The position numbers were made by a program, and so were the translations under genes. Positions 47,701 to 56,669 of a stretch of 64,000 bases of DNA are shown here, one piece after another. Source of the DNA: Lachnospiraceae bacterium (GTDB taxonomy: Bacteria > Bacillota > Clostridia > Lachnospirales > Lachnospiraceae); the NCBI GenBank assembly GCA_024682835.1, contig JAIKYU010000099.1:59850-123849 (forward strand), written 5' to 3'. The notes under the pieces were generated by a model. It was not told the DNA's origin and searched no databases. It worked only from the letters and a program-made list of their open reading frames with translations. Position 1 is the stretch's first letter. Every line of letters begins with the position of its first letter.

Positions 47701-48996
47701 TTACTCTTTGATTCCCTTAAGCGCCTGCGTCAGATCCTCAATCAGATCCGCCGCGTCCTCCAGTCCGCAGGACATGCGCACCAGTCCGGCAGGGATTCCC
47801 GCCGCGGTCAGCTGTTCGTCATTCATCTGCCTGTGCGTTGAGGTAGCCGGATTCAGACAGCAGCTTCTCGCATCCGCCACATGGGTCTCGATGGCAGCGA
47901 TCTTCAGCCGTTTCATAAAGGCTTCCGCGGCTTTTCTCCCGCCTTTGAGTTCGAAGGAAACGACGCCGCAGCCGCCGTCGGGCAGATACTTTTGAGCCAG
48001 AGCGTGATACGGATCTGTCGGAAGACCGGAAAAATGAACCGTTTCCACTTCCGTCCTGCCGGAGAGGAATTCCGCCACGGCCTGTCCGTTTTCCGCGTGC
48101 CGCTTCATCCGCACATGCAGCGATTCCAGACCGAGATTGAGATAAAAGGCATGCTGCGGGGACTGGATGCAGCCGAAATCCCGCATGAGCTGTGCCGTAC
48201 ATTTGGTGATAAAGGCACCCTCCCTGCCGAATTTTTCCGCATAGGTGATCCCGTGATAGGATTCGTCCGGCGTGGTGAGGCCCGGGAAGAGCTCCGCGTG
48301 CGCCATCCAGTCAAATCTGCCGGAATCGACAATCGCTCCGCCCACTGCCGTTCCGTGGCCGTCCATATATTTTGTTGTGGAATGGGTGACGATGTCCGCC
48401 CCCCATTCGATGGGTCTGCAGTGCACCGGCGTGGGGAAGGTGTTGTCCACGATGAGGGGCACCCCGTGATCATGCGCCGCTTTGGCAAACTTTTCAATAT
48501 CCAGTACCGTCAGTGCGGGATTGGCGATCGTCTCGCCGAAAACCGCGCGGGTGTTGTCCTGAAACGCCGCATTCAACTCGTCTTCCGTGCAGTCAGGCGA
48601 AACAAAGGTCACATCGATCCCCATTTTCTTCATCGTCACGGAAATCAGATTGAAGGTGCCGCCGTAGATCGATGAAGAGGAAACAATGTGGCTTCCGCAT
48701 TCACAGATATTGAACAGGGCAAAGAAATTCGCCGCCTGCCCGGAGCTGGTGAGCATGCCGGCCGCACCGCCCTCCAGCTCGGCGATCTTGGCCGCCACAT
48801 AATCATTCGTCGGGTTCTGCAGCCTCGTGTAGAAATATCCGGTGGCCTCCAGGTCAAACAGCTTTCCCATGTCCTCGCTGGTGTCATACTTGAAGGTGGT
48901 GGACTGCACGATGGGTATCTGTCTTGGCTCTCCGTTGCCCGGCCTGTACCCCGCCTGCACACACCTGGTACCGATTCGCAGATGATTGTCTTTCAT
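47701..48996 (-). CDS. O-acetylhomoserine aminocarboxypropyltransferase/cysteine synthase-type PLP enzyme
   Basis: PIVQSTTFKYDTSEDMGKLFDLEATGYFYTRLQNPTNDYVAAKIAELEGG; VTHSTTKYMDGHGTAVGG PLP-lysine site. Confidence 0.93.
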   Translation of the reverse strand: MKDNHLRIGTRCVQAGYRPGNGEPRQIPIVQSTTFKYDTSEDMGKLFDLEATGYFYTRLQNPTNDYVAAKIAELEGGAAGMLTSSGQAANFFALFNICECGSHIVSSSSIYGGTFNLISVTMKKMGIDVTFVSPDCTEDELNAAFQDNTRAVFGETIANPALTVLDIEKFAKAAHDHGVPLIVDNTFPTPVHCRPIEWGADIVTHSTTKYMDGHGTAVGGAIVDSGRFDWMAHAELFPGLTTPDESYHGITYAEKFGREGAFITKCTAQLMRDFGCIQSPQHAFYLNLGLESLHVRMKRHAENGQAVAEFLSGRTEVETVHFSGLPTDPYHALAQKYLPDGGCGVVSFELKGGRKAAEAFMKRLKIAAIETHVADARSCCLNPATSTHRQMNDEQLTAAGIPAGLVRMSCGLEDAADLIEDLTQALKGIKE

Positions 48997-49065
48997 TGAT
49001 GACTGCTCCTTTCCTGTATCCTTGCATACACGATGATATTCGTAATCAAAATGAGTCGCCGTTTA

Positions 49066-49272
49066 TCATTTGGTTTCTGCGGTCTCCTCATTGATGATCT
49101 GAAGGGTTTTTTCCACGCCCTCGAGATGGCGGCTGCACTGTACGGCCAGCTCCGCCCCCTCCCTGTAGAGCTCCATGGAGGCTTTCAGCTCGATATCCTT
49201 TGCTGACAGACTCTTATTGATCTCCTCCAGGCGGTTTAATGCCTCGTCTACATTAAATTCCTTCTCTTCCAT
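49066..49272 (-). CDS. xseB: Exodeoxyribonuclease VII small subunit
   Basis: 68 aa EEKEFNVDEALNRLEEINKSLSAKDIELKASMELYREGAELAVQC. Confidence 0.93.
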   Translation of the reverse strand: MEEKEFNVDEALNRLEEINKSLSAKDIELKASMELYREGAELAVQCSRHLEGVEKTLQIINEETAETK

Positions 49273-49322
49273 TCTTTCTTCCTTTGTCCTGTCTGACCTT
49301 CACGTATCGGGTGTATGTCCCG

Positions 49323-50918
49323 TCACTCGCTGCCACCGGCGTTCAAAACGGTTTCTGATTTTCTGACCGCCGTCACCCGCGCGTCGATCTCACCGTCATG
49401 GATGACCACTGAAAAGGGATCTCCGACAGCAAGCAGGTCGACACCGGTCACCGGGCTGCCCTTTGCGGAAAGATAACCGAAGCCTCTGACCAGCTTGGCC
49501 GTAGGCGAGAGTCCGTGAAGATTTGCGATCAGCACCTCGCATCTGCGTCTTTTTTCCGCGTAGATCTGGTCCATTCTGCCGCGCATCCGTTCCTTGGCGA
49601 TCTCAAGGCGGTTCTTTCTCTCCTTAAGCCTTGCTTCCGGACTGTTCTTCTCAAGCTCTGCCTGCAGTCTGTCAAGACGCATCCGCTTCTCCCTGAGGGA
49701 GCGCCATGCCTTTTCCGCAATCTGCTCCTTCAGTTCCCGTACTCTGCGGATCTCGGACATCACGTCGAAAATCACATGCTGCGCTGCATCCGTCGGCGTC
49801 GCGACCCGTAAATCCGCCACACCATCCACCAGAGGGGTGTGGCCTTCATGTCCCACCGCTGAAACAATCGGTGTCTTCGCAGCAAACACGGTCCGCACCA
49901 GCGCTTCATCGTCATAGACCAGGAGTTCTTCATCCGAACCGCCGCCGCGGCCGACGATAATGACGTCCGTCTGTGCACGGTCCAGCTGTCTGATGCCCTC
50001 GATGATCGATTCGACCGCACGCACACCCTGCACCTGCACATGATACAGGATGAGCTGGACATACGGATTTCTCTCTCCGGCTACCTTACAGATATCCCTG
50101 ATCGCCTGACCGTTCTTTGAGGTTACGATGCCGACTCTGCCGGCATGCCTGGGAATCTCCTTGTGATGGCTGATGTCAAAGAGGCCTTCGTTTTGAAGCT
50201 TTGCCTTTAACTGCTCATATTTGAGCTTTGCATCGCCGTCGCCCAGATTCAGAATCCGGGAGACATGGATTTTGGACGTGCCGAAGGGCTCATAGAATTC
50301 AAAGCTCCCTCTTACCGCAACTTCCTGTCCCTTCTTTAACGTGAAGGAAAGGGCTGCGGCCGCATCCCTTTCCCACAGAAAACAGGAAATCCTTGCATGT
50401 TCATCCTTGATGTCAAAATAGTAATGAGTCGTGTGACCGTTGTAGTTGGTCACCTCCCCCTTCACCCAGAAATCCCGAAAGCAGGGAATCCCCGCCATGG
50501 TGCTTCCGATCATCTCGTTGAGCTTCGAGACGGTCATGCACGCGGGCTCATCCGAAGCGTCCTCTGCGGTTCCATTTCCGGAAGAAGGTTTCCTGTCTCC
50601 GGCCGGCTGACTACCGGAAACAGGAGCCATTTCTCCGAAGGTTCCGCTCTGGGTAGAAAACGCGCCTGCCACGGGCTGACCGGTGACAGCCGCATCCGTT
50701 CCGCCGGGTTTAGACAGTCCCCGATTGACAGGCGCATACCCGATAAACCTGGCATATTTATGCCCGGCTCTGCTGAGCGTCATCTCGAATTCGACTTCGT
50801 TTCCGATTGCATTCCGGATCGAAGGCAGGCCGTAGAGCTTTCTTGAGCCCTGCTCCGAACGGATCCAGACGACATGCCTGCCGTTTTCTTCCGTAATGCT
50901 TTCTATGACTCCCCGCAT
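49323..50918 (-). CDS. xseA: Exodeoxyribonuclease VII large subunit with N-terminal extension
   Basis: MTVSKLNEMIGSTMAG...FWVKGEVTNYNGHTTHYYFDIKDEHARISCFLWERDA, ARHAGRVGIVTSKNGQAIRDI, VGRGGGSDEELLVYDDEALVRTVFA; ~125 aa precede the usual start. Confidence 0.93.
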   Translation of the reverse strand: MRGVIESITEENGRHVVWIRSEQGSRKLYGLPSIRNAIGNEVEFEMTLSRAGHKYARFIGYAPVNRGLSKPGGTDAAVTGQPVAGAFSTQSGTFGEMAPVSGSQPAGDRKPSSGNGTAEDASDEPACMTVSKLNEMIGSTMAGIPCFRDFWVKGEVTNYNGHTTHYYFDIKDEHARISCFLWERDAAAALSFTLKKGQEVAVRGSFEFYEPFGTSKIHVSRILNLGDGDAKLKYEQLKAKLQNEGLFDISHHKEIPRHAGRVGIVTSKNGQAIRDICKVAGERNPYVQLILYHVQVQGVRAVESIIEGIRQLDRAQTDVIIVGRGGGSDEELLVYDDEALVRTVFAAKTPIVSAVGHEGHTPLVDGVADLRVATPTDAAQHVIFDVMSEIRRVRELKEQIAEKAWRSLREKRMRLDRLQAELEKNSPEARLKERKNRLEIAKERMRGRMDQIYAEKRRRCEVLIANLHGLSPTAKLVRGFGYLSAKGSPVTGVDLLAVGDPFSVVIHDGEIDARVTAVRKSETVLNAGGSE

Positions 50919-50957
50919 CGAATTCTCTTACCGGAATGTGCCGTCCGCGGATCGCTC

Positions 50958-51596
50958 TCAGATGGTGGAATAGCCGAAGCCGTTGCAGATAGCATCTACC
51001 GGAACACCGGCCTTACAAAGCGGGCAGTTTTCCGGCTTGTGGCTCGCATAATCGGGCAGATCGTGGACCGTGTACAGTGCGCGGATCGGCGTGTCGTCGA
51101 TATGGGTGGCCTGGGAGTAGATCGCGGAAATACCTACGGTCTGTCCCTGGTAGTAGCGCACCGAGCGGATGGCGCTCTGCAGCGTCGAACCCGTGGTCGC
51201 CGTGTCAATCAGGATGAGCACGTGCTTGCCTTTGATCATGTGCTGGTTGTTTTCACGAAACATCATCTGTCCGCTGTTGTTGTACTCCGGGCTGGTGATG
51301 TACATCGTCTTATGGGAATTGGCCGAGATAATTCCCGCCATGGTGAGCTTGTTGGCCAGATAGGAGCCGACCACCTCCATGCCGTTTAAGCAGAGGATTG
51401 TGTCGATCACATCGGAGGCCAGATACATTTCCGCCATCTCCTCGCCGGTGGCTCTCGCCTCGCGCTGTCTGGACTTCATATCCGTCAGATCCATGTAGTA
51501 ATTGACGTGGGAATTGGGTGTGATGAAGTGTCCCGGAACGTAGCGGAGCACCACATCCTTGTTGCGACTGTAGTCGATCTTTTTGTAATCCTGCAT
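50958..51596 (-). CDS. Orotate phosphoribosyltransferase-like PRTase
   Basis: KGKHVLILIDTATTGSTLQSAI PRPP-binding loop; 212 aa. Confidence 0.8.
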   Translation of the reverse strand: MQDYKKIDYSRNKDVVLRYVPGHFITPNSHVNYYMDLTDMKSRQREARATGEEMAEMYLASDVIDTILCLNGMEVVGSYLANKLTMAGIISANSHKTMYITSPEYNNSGQMMFRENNQHMIKGKHVLILIDTATTGSTLQSAIRSVRYYQGQTVGISAIYSQATHIDDTPIRALYTVHDLPDYASHKPENCPLCKAGVPVDAICNGFGYSTI

Positions 51597-51681
51597 GTCT
51601 CTCCTCCTTTATCGTTCGGATACGCTGCGCTTATCGCGCGGATGCCGGTCGATCGGACGGCCGGTTCCAGAATTCATATTT

Positions 51682-51710
51682 ATTATACCAGAATTCGCGA
51701 TGTGTGACAA
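51682..51710 (-). promoter_or_regulatory. sigma70-type promoter for the PRTase gene
   Basis: minus strand TTGTCA - 17 nt - TATAAT. Confidence 0.75.
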
Positions 51711-51817
51711 ACCCGAATCAGCCTTGCTCAAATCCCCATCGGCAGGAAAAAAGCTCATGGACATGATCCACCATGCAGCAGGTGCGTGTCCCGGGGAGAA
51801 ACCTGAACGGATACAGA

Positions 51818-51847
51818 TTGACAGTCCGGTTGGGTAGGAAATATAAT
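51818..51847 (+). promoter_or_regulatory. sigma70-type promoter for CE12-like pseudo-esterase gene
   Basis: TTGACA - 18 nt - TATAAT. Confidence 0.75.
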
Positions 51848-51886
51848 CGAAAATATCAGTAATCCAAGTTTCAAATGAGGTTTTCC

Positions 51887-52945
51887 ATGAACGAAGCCAC
51901 ATCCGTAACGCCTTTTTCCGCAGCATATTTTTCGGGAACGCCGGATGCAGACGCCGGTCAGGCAATGCTGCTCTCCGACACCGGCGCCGGCAATTTTACC
52001 GTCCGTCTCACGCTGACTGCCAGACGGAACGCCGCCCCGGCCGATGCGTTTGTTTTCCTCGGGCATCGGACACTGGCAGCCGCCATTCCTTCCTTTAAGG
52101 GCTCCTGTGAGGTCTCCGGAACGGTGCACGTGGGTGCCAGGGCTTCCGGGCGTTTTGATTCCGTCACCCCCGGTCAGCTTGCGCTCACGCTTCTTGCGCC
52201 CTCCCTTTTCCTCTCCGACTGCCGGATTGCGGAGACGGATGTTCCCACCGTTCATCTGACGGGGAGCGACCTCGTCGCGGACGAACCCGCGGATCTGCAC
52301 TATGATCCGTTTGGGAGCCCTGCCGGCTGGGGGCAGATGCTGCCCTATTTTCTCTCCGGGAGATTTGCCGTCGCCAATCATGCCGTTCCGGGAACGGATG
52401 CGGCCATTCTTCGTGATCCCGCCTGCCGGAGCAGATTGCTCGAGGAGTTTCATCCCGGCGATTTTGTTCTGCTGCAGTTTGGACACCCGGAAGAAGACGG
52501 CAAAAACGCTTCAGACGACACTCCCTTCCGCGAACAGCTCGGCCACTTCATCGGCGAGATCCGGGCACGCGACGCCCTGCCGGTGTTAATTACCCCTCCC
52601 GCAGGAAACACCTTTTCCGACGGCGGCTATGTGGATCTGCAGAAGGACGAGGCCTCTGACATCATTGCCGTGGGGGAACGCAGCCGGGTTCCGGTGCTGG
52701 AGCTCCATGCGAGGACGGTGGCCGTCATGGAGCAGAATACGAAGGATAAGACCGCCGCGCTCTTTCTGCCCGCTGACCCTTCACCGACAAACGACGCCGG
52801 TGCTTTCCTTTCGGCCCGCATCATCGCCTCCGAGCTGAAGCGTGTCTGCGGCTGGGCGGATGATTACCAGGCGCTCGCCCAGGCGGTTGACAGGAGCACC
52901 TTGCGGGACGATGATCCGGCCGCGATGCTTTTTCTGAATCTTTGA
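51887..52945 (+). CDS. CE12/SGNH-fold protein with altered catalytic motifs (putative pseudo-esterase)
   Basis: VHLTGSDLVADEP (GDS to GSD), WGQMLPYFL, NHAVPGTDAAI, DFVLLQFGHPEEDG (GHND to GHPE), DPSPTNDAGA (DxxH region altered); GAGG RBS 6 nt before ATG 51887. Confidence 0.75.
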   Translation: MNEATSVTPFSAAYFSGTPDADAGQAMLLSDTGAGNFTVRLTLTARRNAAPADAFVFLGHRTLAAAIPSFKGSCEVSGTVHVGARASGRFDSVTPGQLALTLLAPSLFLSDCRIAETDVPTVHLTGSDLVADEPADLHYDPFGSPAGWGQMLPYFLSGRFAVANHAVPGTDAAILRDPACRSRLLEEFHPGDFVLLQFGHPEEDGKNASDDTPFREQLGHFIGEIRARDALPVLITPPAGNTFSDGGYVDLQKDEASDIIAVGERSRVPVLELHARTVAVMEQNTKDKTAALFLPADPSPTNDAGAFLSARIIASELKRVCGWADDYQALAQAVDRSTLRDDDPAAMLFLNL

Positions 52946-52970
52946 CGCATCATTCGTATCATGCTATACT
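52942..52970 (+). promoter_or_regulatory. sigma70-type promoter overlapping the stop codon of the preceding gene
   Basis: TTGACG - 17 nt - TATACT; TGA of the upstream ORF lies within the -35 element. Confidence 0.6.
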
Positions 52971-52977
52971 ACTTCCC

Positions 52978-54105
52978 ATGAAAAGCAGCAGCAAAAAAAT
53001 GAAGATTCCGTCAGGAATTGAAACCATTGCCTTCATCGGCCTGGGCCTCATCGGCGGTTCCATCGCCAAGGCGATCCGGGCCTTTCCGCGCAGATATCAT
53101 CTCATCGCCTGGAACCCCCATGCGGATCGCGTGGATGCAGCCATCGAAGAGGGAATCATCGACGGTAAGCTCTCCTCTCTCTCCGATCCGATGCTTGCGG
53201 AAGCGGATCTCATCTATCTGTGCGCCCCGGTGGAAAAGAATCAGAAGAATCTGGAGATGATCCTTCCGCTTTTAAAGGACAGCGTGATCATCACCGATAT
53301 CGGCAGCGTCAAGACAAATATCCATGAAGCGGCGATCAGGCTTGGCATCGAGGACCGGTTTGTGGGCGGTCATCCCATGGCCGGAAGTGAGCGCACCGGC
53401 TATTTTGCCTCCAAGGAGCATCTGCTGGAGAATGCCTACTACGTGATCACTGCCTCGCCAAAAGCCGACGAAGCGCGCATCCGCTGCATGTGTGCCTTTG
53501 CGGCCGCCATCGGCGCGATTCCCATCCGAATGGATTATAAGGAGCACGACCGGATTGTCGCGGCTGTGTCCCATGTGCCGCACGTCCTGGCCGCCTCTCT
53601 TGTCCATCTCGTGGAGGACAACGACAACCCCGAACACCTCATGAAGACCATCGCCGCAGGCGGCTTTAAGGACATCACCCGAATCGCCTCCTCATCCCCG
53701 CAGATGTGGGAGGAGATCTGCATGACCAACGGGGACAATATCACGGATTTTCTGGACCGGCTCATTGCTTCCCTAAAAGACACCCGGGAAGCGATCAAAA
53801 ACAAACAGGCTTTATCCGTCAACGCGTTTTTCTCCGGTGCCAGAGATTACCGGGATTCCTTCATTGAAGCCTCCAGCGGTCCCATCAAACGGGTCTTTGC
53901 GCTCCACATCGACATCGCCGATGAACCGGGCGTCATTGCTTCCGTATCTACCCTTCTGGCCGTGCACACCATCAATATCCGCAATATCGGGATCACCCAC
54001 AACCGGGAGGTTGAGCGGGGTGCGCTCCGGATCGAGGTGGAGACCGCCAAGGACGCCGAAACAGCAAGAAAAGTGCTGTCACAACACGGCTACACCGTTA
54101 CCTGA
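52978..54105 (+). CDS. tyrA: Prephenate dehydrogenase with C-terminal ACT domain
   Basis: IAFIGLGLIGGSIAKAIRA, DIGSVKTNI, VGGHPMAGSERTGYFAS; ACT-like C-terminus; alternative start 52999. Confidence 0.93.
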   Translation: MKSSSKKMKIPSGIETIAFIGLGLIGGSIAKAIRAFPRRYHLIAWNPHADRVDAAIEEGIIDGKLSSLSDPMLAEADLIYLCAPVEKNQKNLEMILPLLKDSVIITDIGSVKTNIHEAAIRLGIEDRFVGGHPMAGSERTGYFASKEHLLENAYYVITASPKADEARIRCMCAFAAAIGAIPIRMDYKEHDRIVAAVSHVPHVLAASLVHLVEDNDNPEHLMKTIAAGGFKDITRIASSSPQMWEEICMTNGDNITDFLDRLIASLKDTREAIKNKQALSVNAFFSGARDYRDSFIEASSGPIKRVFALHIDIADEPGVIASVSTLLAVHTINIRNIGITHNREVERGALRIEVETAKDAETARKVLSQHGYTVT

Positions 54106-54114
54106 GGATCTGCC

Positions 54115-55431
54115 ATGCTTACCATCTCCCCAAGCCATCAACCCTTTCATCGGGAAATGACCGTACCGGGCGACAAGTCCATCTCCCACCGGAGCATCAT
54201 GCTCGGCGCACTGGCAGATGGGGTCACCGAAATCACGGGCTTTCTGAACAGTGCGGACTGCCTGTCCACCATGGCCTGCTTCCGCGCGCTGGGTGTCGAC
54301 ATCGAAGAAACAAAGGACAGGATTCTGGTCCACGGAAAAGGGCTTCACGGTCTGCGCGCTCCTTCAGTCGTTCTGGATGCCGGCAACAGCGGCACCACCA
54401 CCCGGCTGATGGCCGGGATCCTTGCCGCACAGAGCTTCGACAGCACGCTCACCGGCGATGACTCCATAAAGAAACGCCCGATGAAACGGGTGATCGATCC
54501 CTTGAGAGCCATGGGCGCCGACATATCCGGTGCAGCCGGCAACGACTGCGCCCCGCTCGTCATTCACGGAAGGTCCCTGCAAGGAACGGACTGGATGAGT
54601 CCGCAGGCCTCCGCACAGGTCAAATCCTGCATTCTCCTGGCCGCGCTTTGCGCCGGCGTGCCCGCCTCCGTCACGGAGCCCGCTCTCTCCCGTGATCACA
54701 GCGAACGGATGTTAAGAGCCTTCGGTGCCGAAGTCACGGGAGCTGTGCACGCCGACGGTTCAGCCACGGCGAAAATCCCGGCCGGCTGCCGGCTGCTTAG
54801 CCCCGGTCGCATCGAAGTGCCCGGAGACATCTCCAGTGCCGCCTTTTTTCTCGCAGCCGCGCTGATGATCCCCGGTTCCGAAATTCTGATCCGTCATGTG
54901 GGAATCAACCCGACAAGAGCCGGCATCCTTACCGTCTTGCGCCGTATGGGCGCTCTGGTCACTGAGGAAAACCGCGACGATTCTCTGGAGCCCTGTGCGG
55001 ATCTGCGTGTGCGTTACAGCAGGCTCTCGCCAAAGGATACGGATGAACACGGAAATTTTGTGATCGGCGGCGGTCTCATTCCCGCCCTGATCGACGAGCT
55101 GCCGGTCATCGCCGTGCTGGCGACACAGCTGCCCTGCCGCACGCTCATCAAGGATGCGCGCGAGCTGCGCGTCAAGGAGAGTGACCGCATCGCGGTCATG
55201 ACCGAAAATCTGAAAAGAATGGGGGCGCGGATCGAAGGGACCGAGGACGGCTTTATCATCGAAGGTGGCGTCCCGCTGCACGGCGCCGAAATCGACCCGC
55301 ATCTGGATCACCGGATCGCCATGAGCCTCGCCGTCGCTGCGCTCTCCGCAGAGGGCGACACCGTGATCCGTGACGACGACTGCGTGCGCATCAGCTATCC
55401 GACGTTTTTCCGGGAGCTGCTGGCCCTCTGA
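54115..55431 (+). CDS. aroA: 3-phosphoshikimate 1-carboxyvinyltransferase (EPSP synthase)
   Basis: VPGDKSISHRSIMLGALADG, LDAGNSGTTTRLMAGILA, ELRVKESDRIAVM, DHRIAMSLAVAAL. Confidence 0.97.
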   Translation: MLTISPSHQPFHREMTVPGDKSISHRSIMLGALADGVTEITGFLNSADCLSTMACFRALGVDIEETKDRILVHGKGLHGLRAPSVVLDAGNSGTTTRLMAGILAAQSFDSTLTGDDSIKKRPMKRVIDPLRAMGADISGAAGNDCAPLVIHGRSLQGTDWMSPQASAQVKSCILLAALCAGVPASVTEPALSRDHSERMLRAFGAEVTGAVHADGSATAKIPAGCRLLSPGRIEVPGDISSAAFFLAAALMIPGSEILIRHVGINPTRAGILTVLRRMGALVTEENRDDSLEPCADLRVRYSRLSPKDTDEHGNFVIGGGLIPALIDELPVIAVLATQLPCRTLIKDARELRVKESDRIAVMTENLKRMGARIEGTEDGFIIEGGVPLHGAEIDPHLDHRIAMSLAVAALSAEGDTVIRDDDCVRISYPTFFRELLAL

Positions 55432-55462
55432 CAGCTTCAGCCGCTTGTTTCAGAAGCGGCTT

Positions 55463-56647
55463 TCAGTCCTCGCGGAACAGATCCCTTGTGTAGACCTTGT
55501 CCTTTACGTCTGAGAGCTCATCCGTCATACGGTTGGCGAGAATGAGATCACAGCTTTCCTTGAATTCCCCGAGATCCCGGATCACCCGGGAATTGAAAAA
55601 GCTCTCCTCCTTCAGGGCCGGCTCGTAGACCACCACCACGATGCCCTTGGCCTTGATGCGCTTCATGACACCCTGGATCGAGGACTGTCTGAAATTGTCG
55701 GAACCCGCCTTCATGGTCAGCCTGTAGACGCCCACCAGTTTCGGTCTGCGCTCAATGATCCGGTCCGCGATGAAATCCTTCCTCGTCCTGTTGGCATCCA
55801 CGATGGCCGTGATCAGATTGTTCGGCACCTGGGCATAGTTGGCCAAAAGCTGCTTGGTGTCCTTTGGCAGACAGTAGCCGCCGTAGCCGAAGGAGGGATT
55901 GTTGTACTGCGTCCCGATACGCGGGTCCAGACAGACGCCGTCGATGATCGCACGGGTATCCAGCCCGCGGACCTCCGCATAGGTATCCAGTTCGTTAAAA
56001 AAGCTCACCCGAAGCGCCAGATAGGTGTTGGCAAAAAGCTTCACACTCTCCGCTTCCATCGTGTCCATAAAAAGCGTGGGAATGTCGGTGTCGATTGCTC
56101 CTTCCTTCAAAAGATCGGCAAAGCGCACGGCCTGCTCCCTGGCCTTTCCGCTCTCCCTGTCATGGCCCACAATGATCCGGGAGGGATGCAGGTTGTCATA
56201 AAGCGCCCGTCCCTCACGCAGAAACTCCGGAGAAAACAGCACATGATCCGTCCCGTGCTTCTCCTTCATCTCGCGGCAGAAGCCTACCGGTATCGTGGAT
56301 TTGATGACGATCCACGCCTGTGGATTCACGCGGCGCACCGTCTCTATCACGGACTCCACGGAGGAGGTATCAAAGTAGTTTAACTTTTCATCGTAATTGG
56401 TGGGCGTGGACACAATCACGAAGTCAGCGTCCCGGTAGGCGCTCTCCCCGTCGGTTGTCGCTGTCAGCGCAAGTTTTCTGTTTGCCAGAAAATCCTCGAT
56501 CTCTCTGTCCGCAATCGGAGATTTTTTCTCGTTGATCAGCATCACCTTTTCCGGAATAACGTCCACCGCCGTCACTTCATTGTGCTGTGAAAGCAGCGTG
56601 GCCATAGACAGTCCCACATAACCGGTACCCGCAACCGCAATTCTCAT
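55463..56647 (-). CDS. ugd: UDP-glucose/nucleotide-sugar 6-dehydrogenase
   Basis: [60 protein letters not shown]. Confidence 0.93.
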   Translation of the reverse strand: MRIAVAGTGYVGLSMATLLSQHNEVTAVDVIPEKVMLINEKKSPIADREIEDFLANRKLALTATTDGESAYRDADFVIVSTPTNYDEKLNYFDTSSVESVIETVRRVNPQAWIVIKSTIPVGFCREMKEKHGTDHVLFSPEFLREGRALYDNLHPSRIIVGHDRESGKAREQAVRFADLLKEGAIDTDIPTLFMDTMEAESVKLFANTYLALRVSFFNELDTYAEVRGLDTRAIIDGVCLDPRIGTQYNNPSFGYGGYCLPKDTKQLLANYAQVPNNLITAIVDANRTRKDFIADRIIERRPKLVGVYRLTMKAGSDNFRQSSIQGVMKRIKAKGIVVVVYEPALKEESFFNSRVIRDLGEFKESCDLILANRMTDELSDVKDKVYTRDLFRED

Positions 56648-56669
56648 TCTACACCTCCGTCATACATGT

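Noticed and set aside
51595-51837. 80-aa plus-strand ORF between the PRTase and pseudo-esterase genes
   Set aside because: Spans two opposing sigma70-type promoters and has no RBS or recognisable features; intergenic.
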